A DNA stretch of 64,000 nucleotides, from positions 1-64,000 of the forward strand of contig JBGCFP010000056.1 of the NCBI GenBank assembly GCA_045107005.1, read 5' to 3'. Made by a program: the position numbers and the translations under genes. Under the pieces are notes generated by a model that was given only the letters and a program-made list of their open reading frames with translations, was not told the origin of the DNA and did not search any database. This DNA is from JBCCMA01 sp045107005 (lineage in GTDB: Bacteria; Pseudomonadota; Gammaproteobacteria; Steroidobacterales; JBCCMA01). Of this stretch, positions 6,517-15,516 are shown piece by piece. Position 1 is the first letter of the stretch, and each line of letters opens with the position of its first letter.

Positions 6517-7458
6517 CTATCTGCTCGCATCACACAGATTTCCAGCGATGCCGCTGGGGCCAGGGGCGCTGAAGAAAGACGAACGCAGCAATCCCAAATC
6601 GAAAATGTTGACGACGCCGTCACCGTTGATGTCGATGTTGTCATCATCGCTAAAAAAGCTGGCCCGCAAGAGTCCCAGATCGATCACGTTGACATTACAG
6701 TCTTGATTGAAATCAGCATCGCACGCGCTTCCGATGCCGTCGCCGTCCACGTCGCGCTGATCCGCGTTGGGCAGTACGATGCAGTTATCGTTGATATCCT
6801 GAATGCCGTCGTCGTCGCTGTCTGGCACGATCGCGACGGTGTAGTTAAAGCTGGCGAGGTCCGTATCCGGCGCGTTGCCGGCAACCCGGATGGCCGAAAA
6901 CATGAGCAGCCGATAGGTTCGGTCAGCACTGAGGAGTCCAACCCAAGGCGTGTCGTCGACATGATTGTTGTAAATCACGCTCGAGAACCGCGGTTGCAGA
7001 GAAACGGTTGTTCTGGGGTCGCCCATGTTTGTGCTGCTTAGACCAACGAACTCGCCTTCGATCCGCACAAAGGTGTCTTCGGTTGGCGAGAATTCGATCG
7101 CGGTCTCGGCGCGCACGCTGATGACGGGGCCGCCGCCCGTCCCGTTTGACGTCACCTCGGCTTCGACCGCGGCCGATCCGGCAAACTGGGTCGGCGTGAT
7201 TGTCATCGTATGGGACCCGGTGAAACTGCCCTCATTGATGTCGCCACCTGGTTCCTCGAACGTGATCTGCGGCGCGTTGAAAAAGCCGGCGTACGGTGCC
7301 GTCAGATCGGTAGTTGACTCGATGATTTCGTCTGTACCGAGGTTGAGTAGCTCGATGTTAATGAAAGACAGCCGTTCGCTAACGACCAGCTCCGCGCCGC
7401 TTGCGCAAAGCGTCGCCACGCCAAATCCTGCCGTAATAAGGGCTCTAAACACACTCAT
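6517..7458 (-). CDS. Secreted protein with dockerin-like C-terminal module
   Basis: 313 residues. A Sec-type signal peptide (about 1-21, ending CASGA) precedes a beta-rich domain of unknown function (about 22-210). A thrombospondin type-3-like calcium stretch follows (DSDDDGIQDINDNC, DVDGDGIGSACD), then two dockerin type I-like loops (DFNQDCNVNVIDLGLLRASFF and DINGDGVVNIFDLGLLRSSFF) and a short tail starting APGPSG. The same module ends two other secreted proteins in this window (12737-15454 and 31176-34145). Ribosome site GGAG lies just upstream. Probably exported and calcium-binding; no cohesin partner is seen. Confidence 0.8.
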   Translation of the reverse strand: MSVFRALITAGFGVATLCASGAELVVSERLSFINIELLNLGTDEIIESTTDLTAPYAGFFNAPQITFEEPGGDINEGSFTGSHTMTITPTQFAGSAAVEAEVTSNGTGGGPVISVRAETAIEFSPTEDTFVRIEGEFVGLSSTNMGDPRTTVSLQPRFSSVIYNNHVDDTPWVGLLSADRTYRLLMFSAIRVAGNAPDTDLASFNYTVAIVPDSDDDGIQDINDNCIVLPNADQRDVDGDGIGSACDADFNQDCNVNVIDLGLLRASFFSDDDNIDINGDGVVNIFDLGLLRSSFFSAPGPSGIAGNLCDASR

Positions 7459-7812
7459 GATGGTCTCCGGATGGAACTGATCTGGCGCGCTATGACGTTA
7501 TTCTTTTTCAAAATCGCCGCCCGCGTGCTGTCAAGCGCGCTCTATTATTGTTTAGTTCTTATAGCGTGCGGCACGTTCCAAGCTACTGGACGGCTAAGGT
7601 GGCGTCAAGCTTGTACTCGGTCTTTCTTGCAGACTCGATGAACTTGCCAGTGCATTGCGTCGGCGTTGATTCGCGCGATGGAAAGTGATCTGGCGCTGAC
7701 GGGCAATGACAATATCCATAGGACGAGGCTGCCTGGCCGGCTTAGTCAAACCAAACCGACGTCCGCCGCATCCGACATGGCAATACGTTTACCCGTTACG
7801 TCGAGAGTTTCC

Positions 7813-8796
7813 ATGCGTTTAGACAGGGTTTGGTCGTGGCGATCACTGATGCTGCGAATCCTTTGCGGTGCGATGGCTCTGTCGTGCCCGAGCGTTCACG
7901 CGACGTTCTCGATCGTCGCGTGCGAACCGGAGTCCGGGACGTGCGGCGTCGCGGTGGCTACTCACAATCTTGCCGTTGGCGACGGTGTGCCGTTTGCGGT
8001 GGCGGATGTTGGCGCCGGCGTTTCCCAGTTCGAAACCAATCCCCGGCATGCCGACGTTGCGCGACGAGCGCTGGCGGACGGCGCGAGCGCGGCTGATGCA
8101 ATCAAGCAGTCTCTCGCACGAGACGCGTCCTTTGGTGACGGCCTCGACCTCTCTTTTCGCCAGCTCGCGGTGGTGAGCTCCAAGGGTTCGGTGGCGGTGC
8201 ACACTGGGAAAGAGGCCGGGGATTTTGCGGGGCAGCGCGGTGCACACGCGGTGAGCGTGCAGGGCAACGGTTTGGTTTCTGCTGCTGTTCTGGATGCGAT
8301 GCTGGTGGCGTACGAGCGGTCTGACGGTCCGTTGGCAGAACGCTTGTTGCAGTCGCTGGAAGCAGGCCACGCCGCCGGTGGCCAGCGCATCGGCGTCATG
8401 TCGGCAGCTCTGCTGGTGAGGACGTCGGAAGGATGGCCTGTTGACGTCGATTTGCGGGTCGATTTCAGTTCTGTGGACGCGGTGTCCCGTCTGCGCGCTG
8501 CTTACAATGCAAGTCGGGCGCGAGTGCTGCTAGGTCGAGCGAACCGCTCGGCGAAACGCGGCAACATGAGCGCCGCGAGAACGCAGCGCGATCAGGCGCT
8601 GCAACTGGCGCCCACTTGGGATCGAATTTGGCTGCGGGCTGCGCGACTCTCACGGGCTTGGGGCGATCGAGAGCACGCAACTTTACAAGCGTGTGTGTTC
8701 TATCGACTCAATCCGATGTGGGCACGGGCACTGTCGGAGGAAATTGAGATCGAGCACTGCGACAAAACGCCCGGACCAAATGATGGTGTAAAGTAG
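7813..8796 (+). CDS. DUF1028 domain protein, exported
   Basis: 327 residues if started at ATG 7813; an internal ATG at 7849 gives a cleaner signal peptide (MLRILCGAMALSCPSVHA). The body (about 30-250) carries DUF1028 hallmarks: TFSIVACEPESGTCGVAVAT at the mature N-terminus, GVPFAVADVGAGVSQFETNP, RQLAVVSSKG and SVQGNGLVS. This family has an N-terminal-nucleophile hydrolase-like fold with uncertain activity. The last 80 residues are helical and TPR-like (ALQLAPTWDRIW). The frame is open upstream to 7666, but that extension lacks a signal sequence. Confidence 0.75.
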   Translation: MRLDRVWSWRSLMLRILCGAMALSCPSVHATFSIVACEPESGTCGVAVATHNLAVGDGVPFAVADVGAGVSQFETNPRHADVARRALADGASAADAIKQSLARDASFGDGLDLSFRQLAVVSSKGSVAVHTGKEAGDFAGQRGAHAVSVQGNGLVSAAVLDAMLVAYERSDGPLAERLLQSLEAGHAAGGQRIGVMSAALLVRTSEGWPVDVDLRVDFSSVDAVSRLRAAYNASRARVLLGRANRSAKRGNMSAARTQRDQALQLAPTWDRIWLRAARLSRAWGDREHATLQACVFYRLNPMWARALSEEIEIEHCDKTPGPNDGVK

Positions 8797-8840
8797 CGCA
8801 GAGTGTTCCGTCAAAGTTCGTGACCAACTGGGGGTTAATC

Positions 8841-9185
8841 ATGCAAGTGCACTATCTTGAAATTGTATCCGACGATGTGTCGGCCACTTGCGCGGCGTAC
8901 GAAGCATCGCTTGGCGTGTCGTTTAGTGAGCCGGAGGCGGCGCTTGGAAACGCGAGGCTCGCAACGATGCGCGACGGCGGTATCGTGGGTGTTCGCGCTC
9001 AACTGAGTCCGGGTGAGCCGATGGTTGTCCGTCCATATTGGCTGGTTGCCGATATTGAAAAATCGGTATCCGCCGCCGTTGCAGCGGGCGCACAGATCGC
9101 GCACCCGCCGCTGGAGATTCCGGGTCGCGGTACGTTCGCCATCTACGCAGTGGGCGACGTTCACCACGGTCTGTGGCAGCTGTAA
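8841..9185 (+). CDS. VOC (glyoxalase/bleomycin-resistance) family protein
   Basis: 114 residues forming one VOC half-unit: MQVHYLEIVSDDVSATCAAYEASLG at the start, a central ANARLATMRDGG-type strand region, VADIEKSVSAAVAAGAQI and the closing IYAVGDVHHGLWQL. The fold is known; the substrate cannot be told. ATG 8841 is chosen because a GGGG ribosome site lies 8 bp upstream; a GTG at 8820 is possible. The next gene starts 31 bp after the stop in the same direction. Confidence 0.75.
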   Translation: MQVHYLEIVSDDVSATCAAYEASLGVSFSEPEAALGNARLATMRDGGIVGVRAQLSPGEPMVVRPYWLVADIEKSVSAAVAAGAQIAHPPLEIPGRGTFAIYAVGDVHHGLWQL

Positions 9186-9215
9186 CGCGCTTGCCACACG
9201 GGTGAGAGACCACGC

Positions 9216-10376
9216 ATGAGTGGGGAGATGAACCTCGCAAGCATGCTGGCGAGCTTGACGCCGGTTCTGGTGCCGGGCGAGTTTGTGTTTTGTTCGTTCG
9301 CGGGTGCCGCGTACGGCGAACACCATTATCTCGAGCCGATCGCGTCGTTTGCGGAATCCGAAGGCCTGACGTTGGTGGTGCCAAGATCTAACGCCGACGC
9401 GGCCAACCTCACTTACGAATCCGTTTTTTGTTGTCTCACCCTGTCGGTCCATTCGAGTCTGGATGCGGTGGGATTAACCGCCGCGTTCGCGTCCAAACTC
9501 ACCGAACACGGTATCAGTGCCAACGTTCTCGCCGGGTACTATCACGATCACATATTTGTGCAGCGCGGCCAGGTTTCGCGGGCTGTTGCGGCGCTCGGTG
9601 AACTCAGGGATACGGCCGCCGCCAGCACTGCGCCGACTCCGACCGGACAGGTTCACGTCGGTGTTGATGGCTGTCCTGGTGGTTGGTTTTTTGTCCGGGA
9701 GTGCGACGGCGAGTGCAAGTTTGGCGTCGTTCCGGATGTGGCGGCATTGACCGCAGACTTGCCGCCAACGGCACGCGTGTTTATCGATATTCCCATCGGT
9801 TTGCGCGACGACAGCGGCGAGGCGCGGGGTTGTGATACCGCAGCGCGCGCCCTGTTGGGGTTTCCTCGCGCATCAAGTGTTTTTCCCGCGCCGATTCGCG
9901 CGGTGCTCAGCGCAGCAAACTACGCTGAAGCCAATGCAACAAGCAAAGCGTTGGCCGGGAAAGGGCTTAGCGCGCAGGCCTTTGGATTGGTGCCAAAGAT
10001 TCGGGAAGTGGATATCTGGATGGCGCAGCGCCCGGGCGCGTCGCCGCGACCCCGTGAAGTGCATCCTGAGCTGAGTTTTTGCGCGCTCAACGGCGGAGTG
10101 CCGATGGTGCACGCGAAGAAAACGCCGGAAGGTTTCGCCGAACGCATGGCGCTGCTCGGCCAGCGATTGCCCCAAGCGCCTGCCGTCGTGGACGAGGCGT
10201 TGGAGCGCTATCGTCGCAAGGAGGTCGCGCGCGACGACATCGTCGACGCGCTGGTGGTGCTCGTCACGGCGATGCTGCCGGATCGGGAGTTGTCCACAGC
10301 GCCGGTGAGTCCGGCGCGGGACAGCACCGGGTTGGCAATGGAAATCGTTTACCCCACGATTTCGCAACCGCTTTGA
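9216..10376 (+). CDS. ACT-like domain fused to DUF429
   Basis: 386 residues in two parts. Residues 1-135 look like a small ACT-type regulatory domain (VPGEFVFCSF, SEGLTLVVPRSNAD, GLTAAFASKLTEHGISANVLAGYYHDHIFVQ). Residues 148-380 match DUF429, a predicted RNase H-like nuclease family: VGVDGCPGGWF at the start, VFIDIPIGL, RGCDTAARALLG, VFPAPIRAV, EVHPELSFCALNGG and DDIVDALVVLVTA at the end. The two are normally separate proteins. The acidic residues of the VGVDGC, IDIPIG and DDIVDA motifs are all present. Activity is unproven for the family. Confidence 0.8.
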   Translation: MSGEMNLASMLASLTPVLVPGEFVFCSFAGAAYGEHHYLEPIASFAESEGLTLVVPRSNADAANLTYESVFCCLTLSVHSSLDAVGLTAAFASKLTEHGISANVLAGYYHDHIFVQRGQVSRAVAALGELRDTAAASTAPTPTGQVHVGVDGCPGGWFFVRECDGECKFGVVPDVAALTADLPPTARVFIDIPIGLRDDSGEARGCDTAARALLGFPRASSVFPAPIRAVLSAANYAEANATSKALAGKGLSAQAFGLVPKIREVDIWMAQRPGASPRPREVHPELSFCALNGGVPMVHAKKTPEGFAERMALLGQRLPQAPAVVDEALERYRRKEVARDDIVDALVVLVTAMLPDRELSTAPVSPARDSTGLAMEIVYPTISQPL

Positions 10377-10410
10377 CTTGATGTCTGACGCGACGGCATA
10401 GTGCGGCCTC

Positions 10411-10938
10411 ATGTCCCCCACACCCGATAAACCGAATTTACAGCCGACGCTCGACGGGACTTTGGTGTTGATTCGTCCGATCGCCGAGGCCGATCGCGAT
10501 CCGATGTACGCCGCAGCGTCCGATCCCGGGATCTGGACGCAGCATCCGGCGACCAATCGGCACGAGCGGCCCGTCTTCGATCAGTATTTTGACGGCGCGC
10601 TGTCCAGTGGTGGCGGCTTAACGTTTATAGAGCGTACGAGCGGGGAGATCATCGGTTCGAGTCGCTACTACGGATTTGATGAAGCGACTCGCGAAGTGGA
10701 AATAGGCTGGACGTTTTTGGCGCGCCCATTTTGGGGTGGTCGGTACAATGGCGAAATCAAGGCGCTGATGGTCGCCCATGCGTTCACGTTTGCGAGTACG
10801 GTCGTGTTCTGGGTGGCGCAGGAAAACCATCGATCACGCAAAGCCGTTGAGAAAATTGGCGCGATTGTGCGTGACGGTGTACACCACCGCCGGATCAGTG
10901 GCGATGCGCCTTATCTGATTTACCAACTGCGCCCTTAG
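10411..10938 (+). CDS. GNAT-family N-acetyltransferase (RimJ/RimL-like)
   Basis: 175 residues. The layout is that of RimJ/RimL-type GNAT enzymes: an N-terminal LDGTLVLIRPIAEADRDPM region, GEIIGSSRYYGFD in the middle, EVEIGWTFLARPFWGGRYNGEIKALMVAHAF (acetyl-CoA-binding region) and VVFWVAQENHRSRKAVEKIGA near the end. It transfers acetyl groups to an unknown acceptor. The gene ends 9 bp before the AAA ATPase gene in the same direction. Confidence 0.85.
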   Translation: MSPTPDKPNLQPTLDGTLVLIRPIAEADRDPMYAAASDPGIWTQHPATNRHERPVFDQYFDGALSSGGGLTFIERTSGEIIGSSRYYGFDEATREVEIGWTFLARPFWGGRYNGEIKALMVAHAFTFASTVVFWVAQENHRSRKAVEKIGAIVRDGVHHRRISGDAPYLIYQLRP

Positions 10939-10947
10939 CGTCCATTC

Positions 10948-12117
10948 ATGATCACTACCCTCGCGGTTGCCAACTATCGCTCTTTGCTCAATCTGGTTGT
11001 GCCGCTTGGGCAACTCACCGTCGTCACCGGCGCCAACGGCAGCGGCAAATCCAATTTGTATCGAGCGCTGCGCCTGCTCTCGCAAACGGCAAGCGACGGC
11101 GTCGTTAACGCGCTGGCCCGCGAAGGGGGCTTGGCGTCAACGTTCTGGGCCGGACCGGAGACTCTGACCCGCGGCATGAAGCGCGGCGCCGTTCCGGTGC
11201 AAGGTGGACCGCGCAACAAAAGAGCGCGACTGAGATTGGGGTTTGCGGGGGAAGATTTTGGTTACAGCGTGTCACTTGGCTTGCCGCAGGACGGGGCATC
11301 GCGGTTTCATCTTGACCCACAGATAAAGAAGGAGCTGATCTGGTCAGGCAGTCATTATCGGCCCGCCAGCGCTCTGGTGGATCGGGATGGGGCAATGGTG
11401 CGAGCACGCGACGGTCGGGCATGGCGTGTGATGGCTCAGCACCTGGCGCCGTTCGACAGTTTGTTTGGCCACGTTGCCGACCCGCAGACTGCACCGGAAG
11501 TCTTAACGTTGCGCCAGCGGATTCGCGGCTGGCGTTTTTACGATCACTTTCGCACCGACCAGTCGGCGGCGCCGCGCCGACCACAGCTTGGAACACGTAC
11601 GCCAGTCCTGCATCACGACGGCCGGGATTTGGCCGCTGCGCTGCAAACCATTATGGAGACCGATGGGCGGGAAGTGCTCGACGAGGCGGTGGCCGATGCC
11701 TTTCCCGGTGCGCGCGTTGAGATTGATGTTCTGGCGGACAATCGGTTCGCCGTGCAGTTTTTTCAACACGGTTTGCTGCGGCCGTTGTCCGGTGCCGAGT
11801 TGTCCGACGGCACGCTGCGCTACTTGTTATGGGTGGCCGCGCTGCTGTCTCCGCGTCCGCCGCCGCTGATGGTGCTGAACGAACCGGAAACCAGCTTGCA
11901 TCCGGATTTGTTGCCGGCACTGGCACGACTCATTGTCAAAGCGTCAAACGATTCCCAGGTGTGGGTGGTGTCGCACGCTTCTCGGCTGATTGCCGCGCTG
12001 GAACAACATGACGTGTGCACGAGCTTGCGCCTGGATAAGGCGCTGGGCGAAACCACCGTGCCCGACTTACGCTCATTGGATCAACCACCCTGGCACTGGC
12101 CGGATCAGGAGAAATAG
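10948..12117 (+). CDS. RecF/ABC-type AAA ATPase (AAA_21)
   Basis: 389 residues. Walker A is GANGSGKSNLYRALRLL (from about residue 29), the signature-like LSGAELSDGTLRYLLW lies near 278-293, and Walker B MVLNEPETSLHPDLL near 309-323, followed by WVVSHASRLI. This is the compact SMC/RecF-like ATPase layout (PF13304 type) without TOPRIM or nuclease domains. The role is unknown; such proteins occur in repair and defence contexts, but nothing nearby supports either. The next gene starts 2 bp after the stop. Confidence 0.8.
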   Translation: MITTLAVANYRSLLNLVVPLGQLTVVTGANGSGKSNLYRALRLLSQTASDGVVNALAREGGLASTFWAGPETLTRGMKRGAVPVQGGPRNKRARLRLGFAGEDFGYSVSLGLPQDGASRFHLDPQIKKELIWSGSHYRPASALVDRDGAMVRARDGRAWRVMAQHLAPFDSLFGHVADPQTAPEVLTLRQRIRGWRFYDHFRTDQSAAPRRPQLGTRTPVLHHDGRDLAAALQTIMETDGREVLDEAVADAFPGARVEIDVLADNRFAVQFFQHGLLRPLSGAELSDGTLRYLLWVAALLSPRPPPLMVLNEPETSLHPDLLPALARLIVKASNDSQVWVVSHASRLIAALEQHDVCTSLRLDKALGETTVPDLRSLDQPPWHWPDQEK

Positions 12118-12119
12118 TT

Positions 12120-12644
12120 GTGACAAAACCGACGCCGCGTGTGTTAATTCTTGGTAATTCCGGTTCCGGTAAATCGACGTTAGCGAAGCGACTGTGCGCC
12201 AGTCATCAGTGCGCGCATCTCGACCTCGATACGCTGGCCTGGCTGCCAACCCAGCCACCCACGCGTCAACCGCTGGGTGAGTCCGCGGTAGAGATCGACG
12301 CGTTCATGGCGCGCAACGACGCGTGGGTAATCGAAGGTTGCTACACCGATCTGTTGGATCTGGCGAAGATCCGGGCGCGTGAACTGGTGCTGATGGACAT
12401 CAGTGTAAGCGACTGTCAGGCAAACGCGCGGGGCCGTCCGTTCGAGCCGCACAAATACGCCAGCAAGGAAGAGCAGGATCGCAATCTGGACATGCTGCTT
12501 GCCTGGATCGCGCAGTATGCCGAGCGCGACGACACGTTTTCGGCAGCGGCGCACCGTTCGTTTTTCGAGAGTTTTGGTGGTACGCGGCATCGACTGGTAA
12601 ACAATGCGCAAAGCCGTGCTTTTGAGCTGACTCACGTCGACTGA
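12120..12644 (+). CDS. P-loop nucleotide kinase-like protein
   Basis: 174 residues from GTG. Walker A GNSGSGKSTLAKRL lies at about 12-25, followed by HLDLDTLAWLP, ARNDAWVIEGCYTDLL and VLMDISVSDCQANARGRPFEPHKY, an arrangement seen in adenylate-kinase/topology-modulation-type (FlaR-like) proteins. The substrate is unknown. It lies 2 bp downstream of the AAA ATPase and is probably co-translated with it. Confidence 0.7.
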   Translation: MTKPTPRVLILGNSGSGKSTLAKRLCASHQCAHLDLDTLAWLPTQPPTRQPLGESAVEIDAFMARNDAWVIEGCYTDLLDLAKIRARELVLMDISVSDCQANARGRPFEPHKYASKEEQDRNLDMLLAWIAQYAERDDTFSAAAHRSFFESFGGTRHRLVNNAQSRAFELTHVD

Positions 12645-12736
12645 TACGCACGGGGTGTCGCCAAATCGGCGCATTGCGAACCCGCAACGGGTTGCGTTAG
12701 AAATGCAGTGGCGTGTCCCCTCCCAAGGAGCTTCCC

Positions 12737-15454
12737 GTGCGTCACGTTCGATATCTGCTGCTAGTCGGTTTTCTGATCGGGCTGGTGAATGCCTGGGCTG
12801 ATCCGGTCGGCTGGTCCCAGCGCATCGGCGTTGGGCAGCGCAATACCGGCATTGTCGGCACCGGCGATTTCAATGGCGACGGCATTAACGACGTGGCGGT
12901 CGCGATCAACAGCGGTTTTGTGTGGTACCCGGGACCGGATTTTCTGCCCGCGGATGAAGCGCGCATCGGCGACGGGAGCGGTACCTCTTACGGCGGTACA
13001 GCGGCAGACATGACCGGGGACGGCTGGCCCGATCTGGTGGCGTCTGACGGAGCGCGCAGTAGCGGCCCCGGGCGACTGTGGCTGTTCGTGCACCCGGGCA
13101 CCGCGGCGGCTGCCACCGAGCCTTGGGAGCGCGTCGAAATCTACAGCGAAGACGTGTGGCATCAAAATGATCTGGAAATCACAGATCTTGATGGCGACGG
13201 ACGCTTGGACGTAGTGGTTCGTACCCGTGCCGATGACAAGCGTCTTGTCATTGCTCTGCAAAATGAAATGGTAACGGACTGGACGGCGCGAGCGTGGCCA
13301 ACTGGCGAGACGGCCAATGCGCCCGAAGGGCTCGGTGTGGGCGACATCGACAACGACGGTGATGTGGAAATTGTGCTGTCCGGCGTTTACTGGGACAGCC
13401 CGCAAGGTTGGCGTAGCGGCGATCCTGTTGAGTACCTCATCGACGATGAGTTCGTCGGTACAGCGGTCAAAGCTGTGGTGGCCGATCTGGACGATGACGG
13501 GCAGGCTGACGATTTGGTCATGAGTAAAGCCGAAGGATCGCAGCAGATCTTTCTCGCCTGGTATCGTCATGACGGGCAGCCGAGCGCCGGATCGTCAGCG
13601 TGGACCAGAACCGTGCTGCTGAACAATGTCTCGGCAATGCACGCACTGGAAGTGGCCGATATCGATCAGGACGGGCACAACGACATCTACGGCGGCAACT
13701 CGTTTTCGCAGTCCGGCCTCTATGTGTTCTACGGCAGCGACGCCGGACAGTCCTGGGAGCAACAGATTATCGACGCCGGCGGGCAGCAGTACGTGGCATC
13801 GCTGGTTGATCTCGATGGTGATACCGATTTGGATATCGTGGGTCCTGCGACCTGGCAAGGCGCCGTCTATCGCTACGAAAACCTGTTGTATACGGGCGGG
13901 CCCGTGACTCAGGCGCCTGCCGCTCCGGATCAGCTCGAAGCGGTGGCGATATCCGACACCAGTGTGGCCTTAAGCTGGCGCGACAATGCCGATAACGAGG
14001 CACGCTTTTTGATTGAACGCAGCGACGCTGGCGTCAATGCTTTTGCGACGGTGGGCGAAACCGGTGCGAATACGGAACAGTTTGTCGACGTGGCGCTGAG
14101 CCCGTCCAGCGCGTACGAGTATCGCGTTCTGGCGACAAATGCAATCGGCGACTCGCCGGCGAGCGACTTGGTCGTCGTCACCACCGACGATCCGCCACCG
14201 CCGGATTTGGAGGCGCCGAGCGTGCCGACGTCATTGACGGCCATCGCGGTCACCTACAATACCGTCACGCTGAGTTGGCAGGCGTCGACCGACAACGTTG
14301 GTGTCGCCGGCTATCAGGTGTATCAAAATGCTGTGCCGTTGGATCAGCGCGTCGGCACGAGCTTCCCGGCAACGGGCCTGCAACCGCTCACCAGCTATTC
14401 GTTTACGGTGAGTGCGTTTGATGCCAGCGGCAACGTGTCGGCCCAAACGCCGGTACTGAACGTCACAACCACCGCGGCGCCTGATTTGAGCGCGCGGATT
14501 GTCGCGCACTATCGATTCGACGAGTTGGGCGGCGCGGTGGCGGCTGACGCGACAGGCAATTACGACGGCGCGCTGCGCGGCGGCGCGCAGTTTGGGTCTG
14601 GTCAGTACAACGGCGGCCTGATTTTGCAGGGCTCTGCGGACGCTGTCGATGTCGGCGTGATCGACGTTGACAGCGGCGACGGATTGACGCTCAGCGCATG
14701 GGTGCGACCGGACAGCGTCGCCGGGATTGCGTCGGAGGCGCGCTTCCTTTCCAAAGCGTCGGGTACGGTCGATCAAGCGCACGTCTGGATGCTTGGCAGC
14801 TACCTTGACGGCACCGCGCTGCGATTTCGCCTCAAGACGGCTGGCAATCCGACCGCGACCTTGATTAGCCCTGAGGGCGTGCTGCCGACCGGCCAGTGGT
14901 CGCACGTGAGCGCCACGCACGACGGCACAACCATGCGTCTCTATGTCGACGCCGTGCAAGTTGCCAGCCAGAGCAACAACGGTACGGCGGCGGTTGACCC
15001 GACCGTTTCCGTTGCTGTGGGCAACCAACCGGTCGGCGCGGGTGATCGAGGACTGATCGGCGCACTCGATGACGTCATCGTGTTTGATACGGCGCTCAGC
15101 GTCGATGATCTTGCTGTCGTCATGACGGGCCTCGCGCCGCCGCCGTGTGACGATGCGGTCGCGGACTGCGATGGCGACGGCGTGACCACAGCGATCGACA
15201 ATTGCCTCGATGTCGCGAATCCGGCGCAAATCGATGCGGACGGCGACGGCTTCGGCAACGCCTGCGATGCGGACTTCGATGACAATTGCGTGATTAACAT
15301 CGCGGATCTGGGGCTCATGCGCGCGGTGTTCTTTGGCGCAGACCCGGTGATCGACCTGAACGGCGACGGGACCGTCAATGTTCTCGATCTGGGTATTTTG
15401 CGCTCGCGGTTTTTCCAAGCCCCCGGGCCGTCCGCAACGGCAAGCTGCCCGTGA
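12737..15454 (+). CDS. Large secreted VCBS/FN3/LamG protein with dockerin-like tail
   Basis: 905 residues from GTG 12737, chosen for the AAGGAG site at 12725-12730 and because it starts the signal peptide (MRHVRYLLLVGFLIGLVNAWA). Order: seven or so FG-GAP/VCBS-type calcium blades (about 30-390; DFNGDGINDVAVAI, DLDGDGRLDVVV, DIDNDGDVEIVL, DLDGDTDLDIVG); two fibronectin type III domains (about 395-480 and 490-585); a LamG/concanavalin-like domain (about 590-800); and a thrombospondin-3 plus dockerin-like module (about 805-900) ending APGPSATASCP. Probably an extracellular carbohydrate- or surface-binding protein; no catalytic domain is recognised. Confidence 0.82.
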   Translation: MRHVRYLLLVGFLIGLVNAWADPVGWSQRIGVGQRNTGIVGTGDFNGDGINDVAVAINSGFVWYPGPDFLPADEARIGDGSGTSYGGTAADMTGDGWPDLVASDGARSSGPGRLWLFVHPGTAAAATEPWERVEIYSEDVWHQNDLEITDLDGDGRLDVVVRTRADDKRLVIALQNEMVTDWTARAWPTGETANAPEGLGVGDIDNDGDVEIVLSGVYWDSPQGWRSGDPVEYLIDDEFVGTAVKAVVADLDDDGQADDLVMSKAEGSQQIFLAWYRHDGQPSAGSSAWTRTVLLNNVSAMHALEVADIDQDGHNDIYGGNSFSQSGLYVFYGSDAGQSWEQQIIDAGGQQYVASLVDLDGDTDLDIVGPATWQGAVYRYENLLYTGGPVTQAPAAPDQLEAVAISDTSVALSWRDNADNEARFLIERSDAGVNAFATVGETGANTEQFVDVALSPSSAYEYRVLATNAIGDSPASDLVVVTTDDPPPPDLEAPSVPTSLTAIAVTYNTVTLSWQASTDNVGVAGYQVYQNAVPLDQRVGTSFPATGLQPLTSYSFTVSAFDASGNVSAQTPVLNVTTTAAPDLSARIVAHYRFDELGGAVAADATGNYDGALRGGAQFGSGQYNGGLILQGSADAVDVGVIDVDSGDGLTLSAWVRPDSVAGIASEARFLSKASGTVDQAHVWMLGSYLDGTALRFRLKTAGNPTATLISPEGVLPTGQWSHVSATHDGTTMRLYVDAVQVASQSNNGTAAVDPTVSVAVGNQPVGAGDRGLIGALDDVIVFDTALSVDDLAVVMTGLAPPPCDDAVADCDGDGVTTAIDNCLDVANPAQIDADGDGFGNACDADFDDNCVINIADLGLMRAVFFGADPVIDLNGDGTVNVLDLGILRSRFFQAPGPSATASCP

Positions 15455-15516
15455 ATTAACGCCAGCGGTTTGCGCCGGTATACTCCCAACACGAATTGGC
15501 AACCTACCGTGATGGC

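Noticed and set aside
6517..7458. Dockerin-like repeats as proof of a cellulosome
   Set aside because: No cohesin, scaffoldin or cellulase is seen, and such modules are common in marine gammaproteobacteria without cellulosomes.
7569..7584. CGGCACG-TTCC-AAGCT as a sigma-54 promoter for the DUF1028 gene
   Set aside because: Spacing is right, but three conserved bases differ and there is no nearby evidence of sigma-54 control.
10948..12644. AAA ATPase plus kinase-like pair as a phage-defence system
   Set aside because: No nuclease or other effector domain and no known defence architecture matches; the neighbours are ordinary metabolic genes.
12679..12693. AACCCG-CAA-CGGGTT hairpin as a terminator after the P-loop kinase gene
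   Set aside because: Only six base pairs and no T-run follow; it also lies just before the ribosome site of the next gene.
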